NCBI RefSeq assembly: GCF_019656055.1
Contig: NZ_BPKY01000001.1
Location: forward strand, 415,545-479,544
DNA from: Leuconostoc miyukkimchii
GTDB taxonomy: Bacteria; Bacillota; Bacilli; Lactobacillales; Lactobacillaceae
Direction: 5' to 3'
DNA: 64,000 nucleotides
Numbering within the stretch: the first letter of the stretch is position 1; the number at the start of each line of letters is the position of its first letter. Under the pieces are notes generated by a model. That model was not told the DNA's origin. It made no database searches and worked only from the letters and a program-made list of their open reading frames with translations. Position numbers and translations under genes: made by a program. Below are positions 45,121-53,734 of this stretch, in pieces.

Positions 45121-45849
45121 ATGACGATATCAAAAATACAATTACAGGAATTCATGAGTGGGGTAAAGGCATCATTGCCAACAATGCTCGGGTATATTAG
45201 TATTGGTGCAGCATTTGGAACGATTGCTGGATCAGCAGGTTTTTCAGTGTGGTATGTTTTTTTGTTATCGTCAGTATTTTATGCCGGATCAGCGCAATTT
45301 ATTGTTGTTAACATGTTGGCAGCAAACGCCTCTATTAGTAGTATTGTGCTTATGGTATTATTGGTTAATTTTCGTATGTTTTTACAATCATTGACTGTCA
45401 CACAAGTGTTTCCAAATCAATCCAGATTTTCAAGTCTATTAATGGGTGGTCTAGTAACGGACGAATCATTTGGTATATTGTCAATAAGCAAAATGGCAGA
45501 TAAAAAGACTTCAGTACCTTGGATGCATGGTCTTAATATTGCTTCTTGGTTCATTTGGTGGCTATCATGTACTAGCTTTGCAATTATTGGAAAGCAAATT
45601 ACTAATCCTGCAGATTATGGCCTCGATTTTGCGTTAACAGGTATGTTCGCTGGCCTTTGGCTATTGACTAGCGTATCAATGTTAGAACATCCAAACGAAA
45701 AAAAGACAGAGATTGTAGGCATTGTTATTGTGACAACCGTGTTATTATATCTATTTATGTATTTTTTTAGCTCAGTTGTTGCTGTATTGTTGGCGTCAGT
45801 ATTAGGAAGCCTAATTAGTATTTACATTGTGGAAAGGCGGAAAAAATAA
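45121..45849 (+). CDS. azlC: AzlC-type branched-chain amino acid exporter subunit
   Basis: 242 residues from ATG 45121, six bases after GGATGG; an ATG at 45112 is a possible alternative. Five or more membrane helices. LGYISIGAAFGTIAG and the FYAGSAQFIV segment are hallmarks of AzlC. With AzlD it exports branched-chain amino acids or analogues such as azaleucine. azlD overlaps functionally, starting one base after this stop. Confidence 0.92.
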   Translation: MTISKIQLQEFMSGVKASLPTMLGYISIGAAFGTIAGSAGFSVWYVFLLSSVFYAGSAQFIVVNMLAANASISSIVLMVLLVNFRMFLQSLTVTQVFPNQSRFSSLLMGGLVTDESFGILSISKMADKKTSVPWMHGLNIASWFIWWLSCTSFAIIGKQITNPADYGLDFALTGMFAGLWLLTSVSMLEHPNEKKTEIVGIVIVTTVLLYLFMYFFSSVVAVLLASVLGSLISIYIVERRKK

Positions 45850-45850
45850 T

Positions 45851-46177
45851 ATGAGTGATTCTAAGTTTTATACTGTACTCTTTTTTTCTGTTATGGTGAC
45901 ATTTATTCCTCGCGTCATTCCTTTTTTTCTGGCTAAATATATTAAATTTCCATCGTGGCTAACTATCTTTTTGAGATATTTACCATTAACAATGATGACA
46001 GCCTTATTTTTTCAAAATATTTTTGAAGTCAATACACAAAACCATTTACTTGGTATCAATATGAAGGCAGTCATTGCAATTTTACCCGGATTATTAATAG
46101 GATATTTTAAACGATCATTAATGCTAGTGGTAATATTAAGCGTACTATCGATGGCTATTATTCGCTATTTTACCTAA
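45851..46177 (+). CDS. azlD: AzlD-type branched-chain amino acid exporter subunit
   Basis: 108 residues from ATG 45851 behind GAAAGGCGG. Four predicted helices, with TFIPRVIPFFL near the N-terminus and FLRYLPLTMMTALFF, the conserved AzlD features. Small partner of AzlC. Closed by a strong terminator. Confidence 0.92.
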   Translation: MSDSKFYTVLFFSVMVTFIPRVIPFFLAKYIKFPSWLTIFLRYLPLTMMTALFFQNIFEVNTQNHLLGINMKAVIAILPGLLIGYFKRSLMLVVILSVLSMAIIRYFT

Positions 46178-46195
46178 TCAGTCCTATCATTAAAT

Positions 46196-46240
46196 AAAAT
46201 TAGACGTTAACTTCTATAAAGGAGTTAACGTCTAATTTTT
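46196..46240 (+). terminator. Terminator after azlCD
   Basis: 17-base arms 46196-46212 and 46223-46239 (core TTAGACGTTAACT), 10-base loop. The A/T flanks make it potentially bidirectional. Confidence 0.92.
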
Positions 46241-46337
46241 ATGCTATACTCACTTCGTCGAATATGTAATATTTAAACTAAGAATTACGCCATTATTGTA
46301 CTTCATTTTGATCAATAGAAAAACGATTGTTTACTAG

Positions 46338-47468
46338 TTAGTAGGTGTGCTTTGCTAAAAAGTTTTGAATAGTTGAAAGAGCTAATTCGTAATGTCCCGC
46401 CTGACAGTGTTGTTCGCCGCCAGTTTCTTTTGTGAATACTTTTGTTTCTAAACTAGTAGCATTTGACAGTTCTTGTTGTTCCAATTTGAGATCGCTAAAG
46501 GGAACGTATTGGTCTTCCTCTCCTGCCAGTAATAATACATTTTGGGTAACTAGCTGACCAATCCCCTTAATGGTGTGCTCTGAAATATTTTTTAACAGGG
46601 TAAAGGGATTATTTGTGTTAGTATTTTCATAACCTTTGTTAAAAATAAATTCAGAATTTGAATTAGCCTTAATGAGTGGGTTGATCATAGTATTTAGTTC
46701 TAGAGCCTTATTTTGATTTAGTAAGTTACGAATTTGTATTTTGTTTTTTTCCGTAAAATCCTTAAGAAAAACATTTAAGCCATCATAAAAGAAGTCAAAA
46801 CAGATGACATTTTTAATTCGTTTATCAAATGCTGCAGCTCTTATTACAAAATAGCCACCCCATGATACACCCATAGCATCTACTTCAGTTAACCCAAAAT
46901 AATCAATTACAGCGTGGACTGGTTTTTCAAATTTTGAAGTGAATCTAATGTGATTATCAATAAGTGCTCTTCCTTGTCCTGGACCATCGAATAGAATGAC
47001 ATTATAATTTGTTCCTTTAAAGAAAGTTATAGCAGATAATATCTCTTCCATAAAACTGTCAAATCCATTGATAATAATTAGGGTTTTTGTGGCACTAGGA
47101 TTGATATTAACTTTAATAGCAGGTAAATAACTATCTTGATAAGGAACTTCATAGTATTTATAGTCGATTTCTGGATGGGATAGATAGAAATTTTCGATAT
47201 AATGATGAACGATAGGTTGTTTGTCATCTTCAGACGTGAGATAAAATTGTGCTAAACCAAAGTAAGCACAAGCAATGGCATAATCATGAGTATCTTCTCT
47301 TTTATTAGCCAGATCTAACCAAACATTATACCAGGAATTTAAATCGTTGATTTTTGGAATTGCATGAACTAAGTCATTTTTTACGGTTTGAGATTCCTTA
47401 ATATTTTCCAGTTGTCGATTAATTTGCAAATTCATTTGTGGATTATTATCGATGTAATTATAAAACAT
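46338..47468 (-). CDS. Alpha/beta hydrolase (FrsA/dipeptidyl-peptidase-like)
   Basis: 376 residues. A helical N-terminal lid of about 120 residues precedes the hydrolase core: LIIINGFDSFMEE (oxyanion strand), VILFDGPGQG, nucleophile elbow GVSWGG, Asp in GEEDQYVP and His in GEQHCQ. There is no signal peptide. The layout is like the 2,6-dihydropseudooxynicotine hydrolase and FrsA group. Substrate unknown. Read divergently from a TetR regulator with two palindromic operators in between, so its expression probably depends on a small-molecule inducer. Confidence 0.82.
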   Translation of the reverse strand: MFYNYIDNNPQMNLQINRQLENIKESQTVKNDLVHAIPKINDLNSWYNVWLDLANKREDTHDYAIACAYFGLAQFYLTSEDDKQPIVHHYIENFYLSHPEIDYKYYEVPYQDSYLPAIKVNINPSATKTLIIINGFDSFMEEILSAITFFKGTNYNVILFDGPGQGRALIDNHIRFTSKFEKPVHAVIDYFGLTEVDAMGVSWGGYFVIRAAAFDKRIKNVICFDFFYDGLNVFLKDFTEKNKIQIRNLLNQNKALELNTMINPLIKANSNSEFIFNKGYENTNTNNPFTLLKNISEHTIKGIGQLVTQNVLLLAGEEDQYVPFSDLKLEQQELSNATSLETKVFTKETGGEQHCQAGHYELALSTIQNFLAKHTY

Positions 47469-47549
47469 ATTTGAACCTTCTTTCTTTACATGATAATGTT
47501 AGTATAATAATTATCAAAAAGATTAACAATTTATAAAGTAATGGTATAT

Positions 47550-47595
47550 TGTCCAAAAATGGACAAAAATGATGAATAATGTCCATTTTTGGACA
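47550..47595. promoter_or_regulatory. Paired TetR-type operators
   Basis: Two 16-base palindromes, TGTCCAAAAATGGACA (47550-47565) and TGTCCATTTTTGGACA (47580-47595), share the half-site TGTCCA. Their centres are 30 bases apart, close to three helical turns. They lie between the divergent hydrolase and TetR genes and probably control both. Confidence 0.85.
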
Positions 47596-47612
47596 GCAGA
47601 GGAAGTAATTAT

Positions 47613-48149
47613 ATGGCAGATATCAGACAATTTAAAACGAATCAAAACATTCAGGAGGCTTTAATAAAACTAATGGATACAATTGATTTTGATCAAATAA
47701 CTGTTGATAATATTTGCAAAAGTGCGCTGACTAGCCGTTCAACTTTTTATTTACATTACCAAGATAAATATGATTTAATCAATCAAATTATTGATAAAGA
47801 GGTAGAACATTTTGAAAGTGTTATCAAATTAAGGATTAATGGTCTCATTTCAAGGGAAACTGAAGAGACAATAACTGATTTTTATAATGACATGCAAGAC
47901 AGGCGATTAACAATTCAAGTACTTTTTAAAACGCACAATCAACAGTTTCATCTTAAAGAGATATTTAAAAATACACTATACAATTATTGGTTAAATTATT
48001 TGGGGCAACAAACTCATGTGGTTCCTAATCAGTTATTAGCATCATTTAGCACAAGTATCGTTTTTGATACATTAATATGGACGTTTGAGCATGGAAAAGA
48101 TAATGACGTTTTTAACTTTGTAGAGAATATAAGAAAAAATCTAATATAA
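47613..48149 (+). CDS. TetR-family transcriptional regulator
   Basis: 178 residues from ATG 47613 behind AGAGGAAG; the longer in-frame start lies inside an operator. Helix-turn-helix at about 22-55 (ITVDNICKSALTSRSTFYLHYQ reads as the usual TetR HTH; cited by position 30-50), then a helical ligand domain with a DUF4352-like or YsiA-type C-terminal region. It should bind the TGTCCA palindromes and repress the hydrolase gene and itself. Confidence 0.9.
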   Translation: MADIRQFKTNQNIQEALIKLMDTIDFDQITVDNICKSALTSRSTFYLHYQDKYDLINQIIDKEVEHFESVIKLRINGLISRETEETITDFYNDMQDRRLTIQVLFKTHNQQFHLKEIFKNTLYNYWLNYLGQQTHVVPNQLLASFSTSIVFDTLIWTFEHGKDNDVFNFVENIRKNLI

Positions 48150-48210
48150 AGCTTGTACTAATTATTATCTAACATGATCACGATATAAGTTCTAGTTAAA
48201 ATAAACGTGT

Positions 48211-48239
48211 TTGATAAAGTTAATGTTTTAGTCTATAAT
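48211..48239 (+). promoter_or_regulatory. Promoter of the brnQ T-box transcript
   Basis: TTGATA (48211-48216), 17-base spacer, TATAAT (48234-48239), about 20 bases before the T-box leader. Confidence 0.85.
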
Positions 48240-48255
48240 AAGATAAGTTATTTTT

Positions 48256-48521
48256 CGATGAAGGAAAGAGTATATTTTATGTTTTGCCACAGAAAGCGTC
48301 TGCTGATGAAAGGACGTCAAACATAAAATTGAAAGTAGTTCTGGAGAAAGTTAGTACGATTCATTTTTGAGTATTAACCGGTTACGACCGTTATATCGTA
48401 TGGTTATCGGATTTTTCCTGCAACCAAGAGAAAACCAACATTGTATTTGTTGTTGGTTAATAAACGGTGGTACCGCGAAATTCGCCCGTTAATTGTCAGT
48501 TGACAATTAACGGGCTTTTTA
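48256..48521 (+). promoter_or_regulatory. T-box riboswitch of brnQ, likely branched-chain amino acid type
   Basis: Stem I features include GAGTA near 48269 and the apical CAGAAAGCG...GCTGATGAAAGG pair. The T-box core CGGTGGTACCGCG lies at 48465-48477. The terminator stem CCCGTTAATTGTCA (48485-48498)/TGACAATTAACGGG (48501-48514) ends in T. A plausible specifier is GTT at 48338-48340 just before CTGGAG, which would mean valine, in keeping with the transporter downstream. Confidence 0.9.
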
Positions 48522-48544
48522 ATTCTTAAAAAAGGGGCAAAAGT

Positions 48545-48619
48545 ATGACTTATTCAGTAGGTGGCTTGTATCGAGTCAATCAACATTTTAAAACAACATG
48601 TTTCTTAATAGACTCCTAA
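48545..48619 (+). CDS. Possible 24-residue leader peptide before brnQ
   Basis: ATG 48545 follows AAAAAAGGGGCAAAAGT and opens a 24-codon frame ending in TAA at 48617-48619, ten bases before the brnQ ATG. It contains mixed residues (MTYSVGGLYRVNQH...) with no run of branched-chain codons. The stop next to the brnQ ribosome-binding site would allow translational coupling. It may be chance. Confidence 0.35.
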   Translation: MTYSVGGLYRVNQHFKTTCFLIDS

Positions 48620-48628
48620 GGATAGATT

Positions 48629-50011
48629 ATGACAAAAAAACTAAATATTAAACAAACGCTACTACTTTCCTCATTAATTTTCGGTATGTTTTTCGGTGCT
48701 GGTAATTTAATTTTTCCTATTCATTTAGGACAACTTGCTGGAGAAAATTGGGGTCCTGCAACCATTGCTTTCTTATTAAGTGCAACAATTCTCCCACTAA
48801 TGGCGCTCATTTCATTATCCCAGACGCGTTCTTCTGGGATTTATGACTTGGCAAAACCATTGGGTAGAGGTTTTGCAATCTTTTTTTTAATTTCAGTTCA
48901 TGTATCACTTGGTCCTATGATTGCTACACCTCGTACTGCAACTGTTGCGTATTCATTGAGTTTTTCTAATTGGTTACCCAGCAACTTGCAAACAGTTGGA
49001 CAATTTATTTTTTCTGCAATATTTTTTGCTATTGTGTACTTTTTAGGTTCTAGTGATAAGCATTTAACAAAATATATTGGTAAGTATCTTAATCCGATAT
49101 TTATTATCTTACTCATCATTATTTTCTTGTTGGCAATTTTTAATCCATTGGGCGATTTACATGGTACAGCCCAAGTTGCTTATCAAACAGATGCTTTTTC
49201 TGCCGCATTTCTTGAAGGGTATAATACCCTTGATGCGATTGCTGCCTTGGCATTTGGAATTACTATTGTTCGAGCAATTGAAGCAATGGGTTTCACAGAA
49301 AGCACTGACGTGGCAAAAATTACCGCTAAGACAGGTATTTTTGCTATCATTGGTATTGCCATTGTTTATATTGGTTTGATATTACTTGGCGCTAGCTCGT
49401 TATCACATTTTAACTTGTCAGATAATGGTACAACGGCACTCATGCAAATTACCAATCATTATCTTGGCTCATTAGGTGGCGCATTTTTGGCTGTAATGGG
49501 TATTTTGGCCGTTTTAACTACTGCTATGGGATTAACAGCGAGTTTCGCTCAAGATTTTAATCGTATTTTTCCAAAGATAAGTTACAAAAAATGGTTGTTA
49601 TTAACCATAGTTCTTTCATTTATTTCAGCAAACTTTGGTTTAGACAATATTATTTCTTGGGGATTACCTGTGCTACTATTTTTGTACCCAATCTCGATTA
49701 CATTGGTTTTGTTAGGATTATTATCACCACTGTTTAATAACTCAAAAATAGTATATTTTCCCACTATGATATTAGTATTTATACCAGCTGTTCTTGACGG
49801 CATTGCTAATGCACCTTTTGCAAATACGTTTAAGTATTTAATTGGATATCATGATGTCAAAGGCATACTTCATAACGGTATTTATCAAAACTTGCTGCCA
49901 TTTGCTGATCATGGTTTTGGTTGGATAATTCCAGGTATTGTCGGATTTATAGTTGGTATATTTTTATATAAAATAAGGCGAAAAGTCAATGTGTTTGAGT
50001 TTGTAAAATAA
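48629..50011 (+). CDS. brnQ: Branched-chain amino acid:cation symporter
   Basis: 460 residues, 12 predicted membrane helices. LIFGMFFGAGNLIFP in the first helix is the family signature. Imports leucine, isoleucine and valine with Na+ or H+. It is controlled by the upstream T-box, so uncharged tRNA should raise its expression. Starts behind AAGGATAG. Confidence 0.95.
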   Translation: MTKKLNIKQTLLLSSLIFGMFFGAGNLIFPIHLGQLAGENWGPATIAFLLSATILPLMALISLSQTRSSGIYDLAKPLGRGFAIFFLISVHVSLGPMIATPRTATVAYSLSFSNWLPSNLQTVGQFIFSAIFFAIVYFLGSSDKHLTKYIGKYLNPIFIILLIIIFLLAIFNPLGDLHGTAQVAYQTDAFSAAFLEGYNTLDAIAALAFGITIVRAIEAMGFTESTDVAKITAKTGIFAIIGIAIVYIGLILLGASSLSHFNLSDNGTTALMQITNHYLGSLGGAFLAVMGILAVLTTAMGLTASFAQDFNRIFPKISYKKWLLLTIVLSFISANFGLDNIISWGLPVLLFLYPISITLVLLGLLSPLFNNSKIVYFPTMILVFIPAVLDGIANAPFANTFKYLIGYHDVKGILHNGIYQNLLPFADHGFGWIIPGIVGFIVGIFLYKIRRKVNVFEFVK

Positions 50012-50077
50012 TCAGCGTTATAATATAAATAAGCTTATTTTACTAGCAAATTTTAAAAGTTATTGGAGGTAACTCAA

Positions 50078-50911
50078 ATGGCAGTTAAAATATTAGATAG
50101 TGGTATTCAAATACCAAATATTGGTTTTGGAACTTATCAGTTAAACGGTTTTTCTGGTGCGCAAACGATAACATCAGCAATAAACACTGGTTATCGTTTG
50201 TTAGATACCGCATATAATTATCAAAATGAAGGTACTGTTGGAAAGGGCATTCAAGATTCTAATGTTAATCGCAATGAACTTTTTGTCCAATCTAAGCTTC
50301 CGGGAAAATATTATCATGATCAAAAAGCCGCGATTGCAATTGTTCAAGAATCTCTGTATCGGTCAAGGCTAGAATTTTTTGACTTATATTTACTGCATTG
50401 GCCAAATCCGATTGATAATCATTACGTTGAAGCATGGGAAACACTCATTCAACTTCAAAATTACGGATTAGTTAAATCTATTGGTGTATGTAATTTTTTG
50501 CCTGAACATATTGATCGACTAGAAGAAGAAACAGGTGTTTTGCCCGTTGTGAATCAAATAGAGTTACATCCATATTTCAATCAAAGAAAGATGAGACAGT
50601 ATGATGCTGAAAAGCACATTGTTACACAAGCATGGAGTCCTTTGGGACGAGCCAGTGACTTATTGTCTGATGAGCTTTTAGTTGATTTGGCTGACAAATA
50701 TAATAAAAATGTTGGACAATTAATTTTACGGTGGGAGACGCAATTGGGTGTTATTCCGCTTCCAAAAGCAAGTAGCTATACACGTCAAAAGGGCAACTTG
50801 AGCATTTTTGACTTTGAAATTGATGATGGTGATATGGTTGCAATCAATAACTTAACTCGAGTGGATGGTAGATCTAATAATCAAAATCCAGCTGAATATC
50901 AAGAATTTTAG
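50078..50911 (+). CDS. Aldo/keto reductase (2,5-diketogluconate reductase-like)
   Basis: 277 residues from ATG 50078 behind TTGGAGGTAAC. Catalytic Asp and Tyr in DTAYNYQNEG, Lys in QSKLPG and His in LLHWPNP; GVCNF and IPLPKASS complete the cofactor site. Typical of the small AKR5-type reductases acting on 2-keto sugars or methylglyoxal-like aldehydes. Single gene between brnQ and a convergent serine hydrolase. Confidence 0.9.
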   Translation: MAVKILDSGIQIPNIGFGTYQLNGFSGAQTITSAINTGYRLLDTAYNYQNEGTVGKGIQDSNVNRNELFVQSKLPGKYYHDQKAAIAIVQESLYRSRLEFFDLYLLHWPNPIDNHYVEAWETLIQLQNYGLVKSIGVCNFLPEHIDRLEEETGVLPVVNQIELHPYFNQRKMRQYDAEKHIVTQAWSPLGRASDLLSDELLVDLADKYNKNVGQLILRWETQLGVIPLPKASSYTRQKGNLSIFDFEIDDGDMVAINNLTRVDGRSNNQNPAEYQEF

Positions 50912-50992
50912 GTTTAAACATATTAAAATTTATAAATGGGCGTCATGAGATTGCTAAACAAAGCATTGTCGTGATTGTCCATTTTTTAGTAG

Positions 50993-52234
50993 TTATTTAT
51001 TTAGTACATTGTAAACGGTTTGTCCAACACGATTCAACATGTTAAAACCATCATTTTGGGTTCTGTCTTCATTAGATATTTGTACAACTAAATAATCAGA
51101 TTTAAAATTTTTAACACGACTAGCAGAATTAATTACAGCGTTTGTATTGTTTTTACCCAAAGGTAACCAGCCATCTTTTACATATAGTGCTGTATTACTT
51201 GAGACATTTTTAGGTAATCCCCATCGTTGATTTTTATCAACAGAATTCATTAAATACTGAATATACTGTCGATTGTTAGTTGAAATGTAGGAGCTATTTC
51301 CAAAAATAACTTTCATCAATTTCATGTAATCTGATGAATTTGTACTTGTTAAACCCCAACGATTGACTCCTGAAGCAAATGATTGTGACATCCCCAATCC
51401 ATTGAACAAGCTTCGCATACCAGCATCTCTGCCAATTTGGCCCGATAGTGCAGTTGCTGCATCATTATTAGACTGAGTAATCATTTTAACTGCCAATTTC
51501 TTTTGAGACACTGTTAAATTTGGATGCTCATGCATCAATTGTGTTAAAATTGCTATTTTAATCATGCTGGCGGTGTAATTTAAATCTAAATTGCCTTTAG
51601 TATAACGTGTCGTCGTATTTGTTTTGAAATTATAAACTGAGATATCCACATTTGGAGTTGTCCAATTAATTTGCCTGCCAATATCACTTGCCGAAACTGT
51701 GGCTTGGACTAGTGCACCAACGTTTAGGTCTTGTTCCAAAACATGGTCATTATGTTGTCCATTTGAATAGCGTATATAGTATTCATAGTTTGAATATGAT
51801 TTACGGATAATTGAACGCCTCGAAACAACTGTGCCGACCCAATTACGATGATTCGTCATACGATAGCCATTAGACTCAGCCCAGGCATTATTATTAATAC
51901 GAACAGATTGTCCAATTTGGTACTTAGCTTGATTAATGTTAATTAAGCTAACATCCTGATCTAAAACATGATCATTATGTTGTCCATTAGCATATTGAAC
52001 GCGATACTCATATGTTGAGGATGAGGTCTTATTAATTTTAGTAGATTTTGTAATAATACCATACCAGTTACGATGTGGCACTAAATAATAACCATTTCGC
52101 TCTTTCCATGCATTGGCTTTAATACGAACCACATCACCATTATTCACAACATCAGCATAGGCATTTTGAGTCAGAAACGCAAAGATAGATAAAATCAGAA
52201 CACTTAATGATATAACTTTTAATTTTATAGTCAT
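50993..52234 (-). CDS. Secreted serine hydrolase (class A beta-lactamase fold) with two N-terminal repeats
   Basis: 413 residues with a signal peptide (about 1-27, cut after NAYA). Two similar repeats of about 65 residues follow (about 30-97 and 105-172), each with NAW, HRNW and NGQHNDHVL; they look like SH3-like wall-binding modules. The catalytic domain has SMIK (Ser-x-x-Lys), QSNND (SDN-like) and VKDGW (KTG-like), the three boxes of penicillin-recognising hydrolases. It may be a wall-associated esterase or carboxypeptidase-like enzyme; true beta-lactamase activity is not implied. Confidence 0.85.
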   Translation of the reverse strand: MTIKLKVISLSVLILSIFAFLTQNAYADVVNNGDVVRIKANAWKERNGYYLVPHRNWYGIITKSTKINKTSSSTYEYRVQYANGQHNDHVLDQDVSLININQAKYQIGQSVRINNNAWAESNGYRMTNHRNWVGTVVSRRSIIRKSYSNYEYYIRYSNGQHNDHVLEQDLNVGALVQATVSASDIGRQINWTTPNVDISVYNFKTNTTTRYTKGNLDLNYTASMIKIAILTQLMHEHPNLTVSQKKLAVKMITQSNNDAATALSGQIGRDAGMRSLFNGLGMSQSFASGVNRWGLTSTNSSDYMKLMKVIFGNSSYISTNNRQYIQYLMNSVDKNQRWGLPKNVSSNTALYVKDGWLPLGKNNTNAVINSASRVKNFKSDYLVVQISNEDRTQNDGFNMLNRVGQTVYNVLNK

Positions 52235-52569
52235 TTCTATTCACTCTCACATTATTATATTAATTTAGTATATCATAACCCAAATGTGGTAGGTTACTTT
52301 AATTAAATTCATAATATGGGCTGAACATCATACTTTATCGCTGCCAATTCATTATGATAAGATTAAAAATTTATAATAGTTACAATATTTTTTTGATTTT
52401 AACTTGTTTTGAAAAAATGCGTATGCTACGATACTAGTGTTTCCTTTTGGCACGTCAACACATCTATAGTTTTTATTGCGTATGTTTGGTGCTAAATTTA
52501 AGATAACATGTTCACATTTGAACTATACAGAATCAGATGATATAACGACATTTTAAGGGGGATTTTATA
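52235..52569. other. Intergenic region between divergent envelope genes
   Basis: 335 AT-rich bases that hold the promoters of the minus-strand hydrolase and the plus-strand DUF3290 gene. No ORF, repeat or clear operator was seen. Confidence 0.5.
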
Positions 52570-53013
52570 TTGACGTTTTATTCAGAAAGATATTTAATCA
52601 ATAATTCTAACAGTCACGATACTGTTAACTTAATTTTGATTTTTATTGCCTTTATCGTTTTTGCAGCCGGGTTAATTTTATACTTAAGAAACAGACTTGA
52701 TACACGATATAGGGAACTTGCTATTATTGGTTCTCTTTTCCTGCTATTTTTTGTGGGTGCACGTTATACAGATTATGAACAAATTAGAAGTATCAATAAT
52801 CAGCAAACACAAATGACGGCTTTTGTCAAAAATTTTTCTAAAAGCCATCCTGATGAAAAAAATGTATATTTTAATTCGACAACAATATCTAATGGCATGA
52901 TTGTTAGGCTGGGTCAAAAGTATTATACAGTGCTACTAAGCAATGATCAGAAATCATATCAAATTAACCGAACTTATTTAATTAACAGTGATGATGTGAG
53001 GACAATAAAATGA
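52570..53013 (+). CDS. DUF3290-family membrane protein
   Basis: 147 residues from TTG 52570 behind AAGGGGGA. Two transmembrane helices (about 20-42 and 50-68) and a C-terminal soluble part of about 75 residues with GQKYYTVLLSND. DUF3290 proteins are nearly always found beside DUF421 proteins, as here (4-base overlap, ATGA). Function unknown, thought to be in the envelope. Confidence 0.82.
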   Translation: MTFYSERYLINNSNSHDTVNLILIFIAFIVFAAGLILYLRNRLDTRYRELAIIGSLFLLFFVGARYTDYEQIRSINNQQTQMTAFVKNFSKSHPDEKNVYFNSTTISNGMIVRLGQKYYTVLLSNDQKSYQINRTYLINSDDVRTIK

Positions 53014-53660
53014 ATATCTATATGCCAATATTAGTTAAACTCGCTATCGGCCTACTTGGATTAATTATTCAAATTAATCTTATGGGGAAAGGCAACTTAG
53101 CACCCACGAGTGCTTTGGATCAAGTACAAAACTATGTTTTAGGTGGCATCATTGGTGGTGTTATCTACTCAGAAACAATCACAGTATTTCAATTTATCAT
53201 TGTATTGATAATTTGGACAATGCTTGTTATGACCCTGAAATTTCTCAAGGAACATAATAGATATATCAAGTTGTTAATAGATGGACGCCCAAGATTAGTC
53301 ATTGAAAATGGCGTTATATACACAGAAAATGTTATACAGGCAGGTTTATCTGCTAACCAATTAATGTTTAAATTACGCGAACAAGGTGTGTACAGTGTAT
53401 CTACAATTAAACGCGCAATTTTAGAACAAAACGGTCAACTAACTATTTTTAATGTTGGCGAAGAAACGATGAATTATCCAATCATATCAGATGGCCAAAT
53501 TAATTATGATGCATTAAAAACGATTAACCGCGATGAAGAATGGTTAACTACGGAAGTTGAAAAGCAGAATTTTGAAAGTATAAAAGATATATTTGTTGGT
53601 GAATATGTATCTGGTAAGTTATATTTTACGAGTTATTATAATGATCACAAAAAGAAATAG
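53010..53660 (+). CDS. DUF421-family membrane protein (YetF-like)
   Basis: 216 residues, with three membrane helices in the first 80 residues and a soluble domain with PRLVIENGVIYTENV and LREQGVYSVSTIKRAILEQNG, the double YetF motif (second cited near residues 126-146). Such proteins have been tied to germination and envelope stress in Bacillus, mechanism unclear. Translationally coupled to DUF3290. Confidence 0.85.
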   Translation: MNIYMPILVKLAIGLLGLIIQINLMGKGNLAPTSALDQVQNYVLGGIIGGVIYSETITVFQFIIVLIIWTMLVMTLKFLKEHNRYIKLLIDGRPRLVIENGVIYTENVIQAGLSANQLMFKLREQGVYSVSTIKRAILEQNGQLTIFNVGEETMNYPIISDGQINYDALKTINRDEEWLTTEVEKQNFESIKDIFVGEYVSGKLYFTSYYNDHKKK

Positions 53661-53734
53661 ATAATCTTTATGTTTAATAATAATAAAGATTACAATCGCG
53701 CGACATACTCACTTGATTTTTGGGGGAACATTGA

